Assembly: GCA_009193035.1 (NCBI GenBank)
Contig: SWDT01000147.1
Coordinates: 1 to 64,000, forward strand
Reading direction: 5' to 3'
DNA from: Halicephalobus mephisto
Lineage: Eukaryota; Nematoda; Chromadorea; Rhabditida; Panagrolaimidae
Length of the DNA: 64,000 bases
Numbering within the stretch: the first letter of the stretch is position 1; each line of letters begins with the position of its first letter. The notes under the pieces are model-generated. The model saw nothing but the letters and a program-made list of their open reading frames with translations. It did no database searches and was not told where the DNA came from. Positions 61,978 through 64,000 of the stretch are shown piece after piece. Position numbers and translations under genes: made by a program.

Positions 61978-62262
61978 CTTCTGTTTTATTCATTTTCATC
62001 CTAGAAGACCTCCAAAAAGCAACAAATCAGTTCCAAACTACTTTCGTCAAAATTTTGGAGGACACTCGAAGACAAGTGCGGCTTCCAAAAAGAACAAAAA
62101 TAATGAAGAAAAATGCTACTTTCAAAGACAGAAATCCGCGCCAACATAAGTAAAAAAATTTGAATCTCAAATGCCAGATCCGCTGGAGAGATCCTGTGGC
62201 TGCAATAAATCAAAAACGAAAATCGATGGATCTTGTCCCAACAGTTGCGCAAGATTAAGGCA
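61978..62262 (+). CDS. Exon-like islands, unassigned
   Basis: After TTTTTGGACAG a frame reads HPRRPPKSNKSVPNYFRQNF, GGHSKTSAASKKNK and ends SAPT at a stop near 62150. A second open piece at about 62180-62262 reads PDPLERSCGCNKSKTKIDGS then CPNSCARLRQ and a stop. Other frames and the minus strand are also partly open, so coding status is doubtful. Confidence 0.2.
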
Positions 62263-62312
62263 ATGATTAAGAACCATCGCTGAAAAAATCAACTTTCACT
62301 GAAGTTTTTGAA

Positions 62313-62605
62313 TATCGTGACAAGTTCGTTTATTTTCGAGCGAAAATAAAAATTACCATCGAAAAAAATTAATAAAAAATAAAGCATACTGTAGACAATT
62401 TATGATTTAAATTTTTATTTTAAAATACAATTGAAAAAATGTTTAATATAAAATAAAATAATCTTAAATTTCTTAAGATCGTGACGAATTTGTTTATTTT
62501 TGGCGAAAATAAAAATTACCATAAAAAAAATTAATAAAAAATAAAGCATACTGTAGACAATTTATAATTTAAATTTTTATTTTAAAATACAATTGAAAAA
62601 ATGTT
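62313..62605. repeat. Direct duplication, two copies of about 125 bp
   Basis: GTGACAAGTTCGTTTATTTT to CAATTGAAAAAATGTTTA at 62313-62440 is repeated at about 62480-62605; both contain AAAGCATACTGTAGACAATT. Confidence 0.9.
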
Positions 62606-62999
62606 TACTGTAGATTTTTTTAAAATAAAAAATTAATTCTCATTACGAATTTTTGAAAACCTAAAAAAATTTGTTTATTTTAAAAAAAACTAAAATTTGA
62701 AGTTCAAAATAATTTTAAAAAAAACAAAATTTTTTTGGAATTTTTTTCTACTACTTTTGAAAAAACTTTTATTGCAAAATAAACCTGTTACAGAAGACTA
62801 CTTTGATCGAATTTTGTAGAACTTGAGTCACATTAAATTTCGTCATACAGACAGATGGAAAAAAACAAATGAAAAAATGCATTCATGTAAACAAAAAATA
62901 AAAAATAAAATAATGGTATTTTGTAAAGGAATAAAAGCACTTTGAGGGGAGCATTTGAACTTTAATTTTGAAGCAACACGTGCAGTAGTCAAAACCAGA

Positions 63000-63330
63000 A
63001 CTATCAATTTCGAACTATTTCTAACTCGAAAATCAAGAGTTCTGAATCCGAATCTAATTACAAAAATTGAAATCAGAAAATTCGATTCAAGAATCAGAAA
63101 TTCAGATCCAAATCGAATCAATTTAAATCCAAAAATCGAGAATTCTGAATCCGAATCTAATTACAAAAATCGAAAATCAGAAAATTCGATTTCGAAAAAC
63201 AGAAATTCAGATCCAAATCGAATCAATTTAAAATCCAAAAATCGAGAATTTTGAATCTGAATCTAATTGTCAAAATCAGAAAGTTCGATTTCGAAAATCT
63301 AAGAATTTAAATCCAAATTTATCTATTTCT
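63000..63330. repeat. Tandem repeat, about 100 bp unit, three copies
   Basis: Units contain GAGAATTCTGAATCCGAATC, TAATTACAAAAATCGAAA, TTCAGATCCAAATCGAATCA. The resulting long open frame is Asn/Ser/Lys/Arg-rich and periodic, so it is a repeat artefact. Confidence 0.85.
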
Positions 63331-64000
63331 GATTCGAAAATCGAGGACCTCAGAAAATGGACAACTCTGGTCAGAACGAATCTAGGAGAGATGAAGAGGG
63401 AAAATATTAAACATAAACAACAAAAAAGCTTCTCTGATATCCATTCGTCATTGCCTAAAATCCTCTTAGAAGATATTTTAAGAGTATAAAATCTAAAAAT
63501 ATTCATAATGAATTATAATAACAACGTGTAAAAAATTAAATTAAATTATTAAAAATTCACAAAATTACATTATTATGAGAAAAAAAATATTTTAAAGTTA
63601 TTTCGAAACAAATTTTTAAAATTTTCTAAGGACTAAAGTATTCTGCAATTTTTAATTTACGTAATGATTATTTCGTAATTTTGTGTGATTTCTGTTTGAA
63701 CTTAAAATTAGTCCTCTTTTCTGGATCTCGGCACGATTACGGTAGTACGGAACACTAATGTTAGAATGTTGTTGTTCAGTTGTTCGATGTTTTGATTTTA
63801 ATAAAGAACTTATTAGGACAGAAAACTAGACTAGAAAGACAACATCTGAAGCAATAGGCTGAATATCAAGGAACATGGGATACTGTAGAGCATGAGTGAC
63901 TCTCAGTTACAGTTATGTGATGAGAAATATAACATGTTTTTTGAGAAAATCGAAGATCCGGAGGACAAACTGCAAGACGTTTTTAATTTTCGGTTAAAAT

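Larger units (their letters stand above)
55367..64000. other. Repeat-rich 8.6 kb with scattered exon-like islands
   Basis: No complete gene could be assembled. Contents: A/T tandem repeats at 55.79-56.05 kb, an exon-like island at 56.43-56.61 kb, TTCATATATGAAAAT repeats at 56.64-58.08 kb, CAGAACGCCAAA repeats at 58.43-58.99 kb, a GC-richer island at 59.2 kb, palindromic satellite at 60.2-60.77 and 61.42-61.88 kb, open islands at 61.97-62.27 kb, a 125-bp duplication at 62.3-62.6 kb, and a 100-bp tandem repeat at 63.0-63.33 kb. Confidence 0.5.

Noticed and set aside
62955..63254. 99-codon plus-strand frame rich in Asn, Ser, Arg
   Set aside because: Three-fold tandem DNA repeat explains the open frame.

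Overview
The window looks like nuclear DNA from a free-living-type nematode, probably clade V (Rhabditina). It is AT-rich, with many short (about 40-60 nt) GT..AG introns ending in TTTTCAG or TTTTAG, splice-acceptor sequences directly upstream of several start codons (as expected for spliced-leader trans-splicing), a nematode-type serpentine chemoreceptor, and orthologues named in Caenorhabditis. I assembled gene models by hand from splice signals, reading phase and protein-family similarity. No search was run.

Layout. 1-71 (+): possible tail of an upstream gene. 794-1844 (-): serpentine receptor with a frame break before TM7. 2721-7328 (-): paxillin pxl-1, LD motifs and four LIM domains, two alternative first exons. 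7802-11067 (+): EDEM2-type mannosidase of ER quality control, followed about 200 bp later on the same strand by 11271-15707 (+), mitochondrial aspartyl-tRNA synthetase dars-2; the pair looks like an operon. 15.7-20.6 kb: gene-free, with a LINE remnant and palindromic satellite. 20615-26201 (+): membrane-anchored gamma-glutamyltransferase. 27336-30520 (-): cdk-12, the kinase of the RNA polymerase II tail. 31576-40565 (+): full-length ABCC10/MRP7-type ABC transporter. 40651-44566 (-): small secretin/adhesion-like 7TM receptor, tail-to-tail with the transporter. 45.1-45.9 kb (+): possible small unassigned gene. 46890-52455 (+): scyl-1, a pseudokinase of Golgi/COPI traffic. 53047-55366 (-): two-Ig-domain single-pass membrane protein. 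55.4-64 kb: repeat-rich, with a few exon-like islands that I could not assemble.

The genes are mostly unrelated housekeeping or signalling genes. The functional links I can support are the edem-2/dars-2 operon-like pair and the general secretory-pathway theme (EDEM2, SCYL1, GGT, membrane proteins).

The most unusual feature is a repeat family that fills at least twelve introns of six genes on both strands. In every case it lies in the same orientation relative to transcription and often runs from near the 5' splice site to near the 3' splice site. This is the pattern expected of an introner-like, intron-generating or intron-restricted element. Other notable structures are a satellite of alternating palindromes present in four regions, a TA-flanked MITE pair, two tRNA-Asp-like relics in one intron, and two further dispersed repeat families each present in two near-identical copies.
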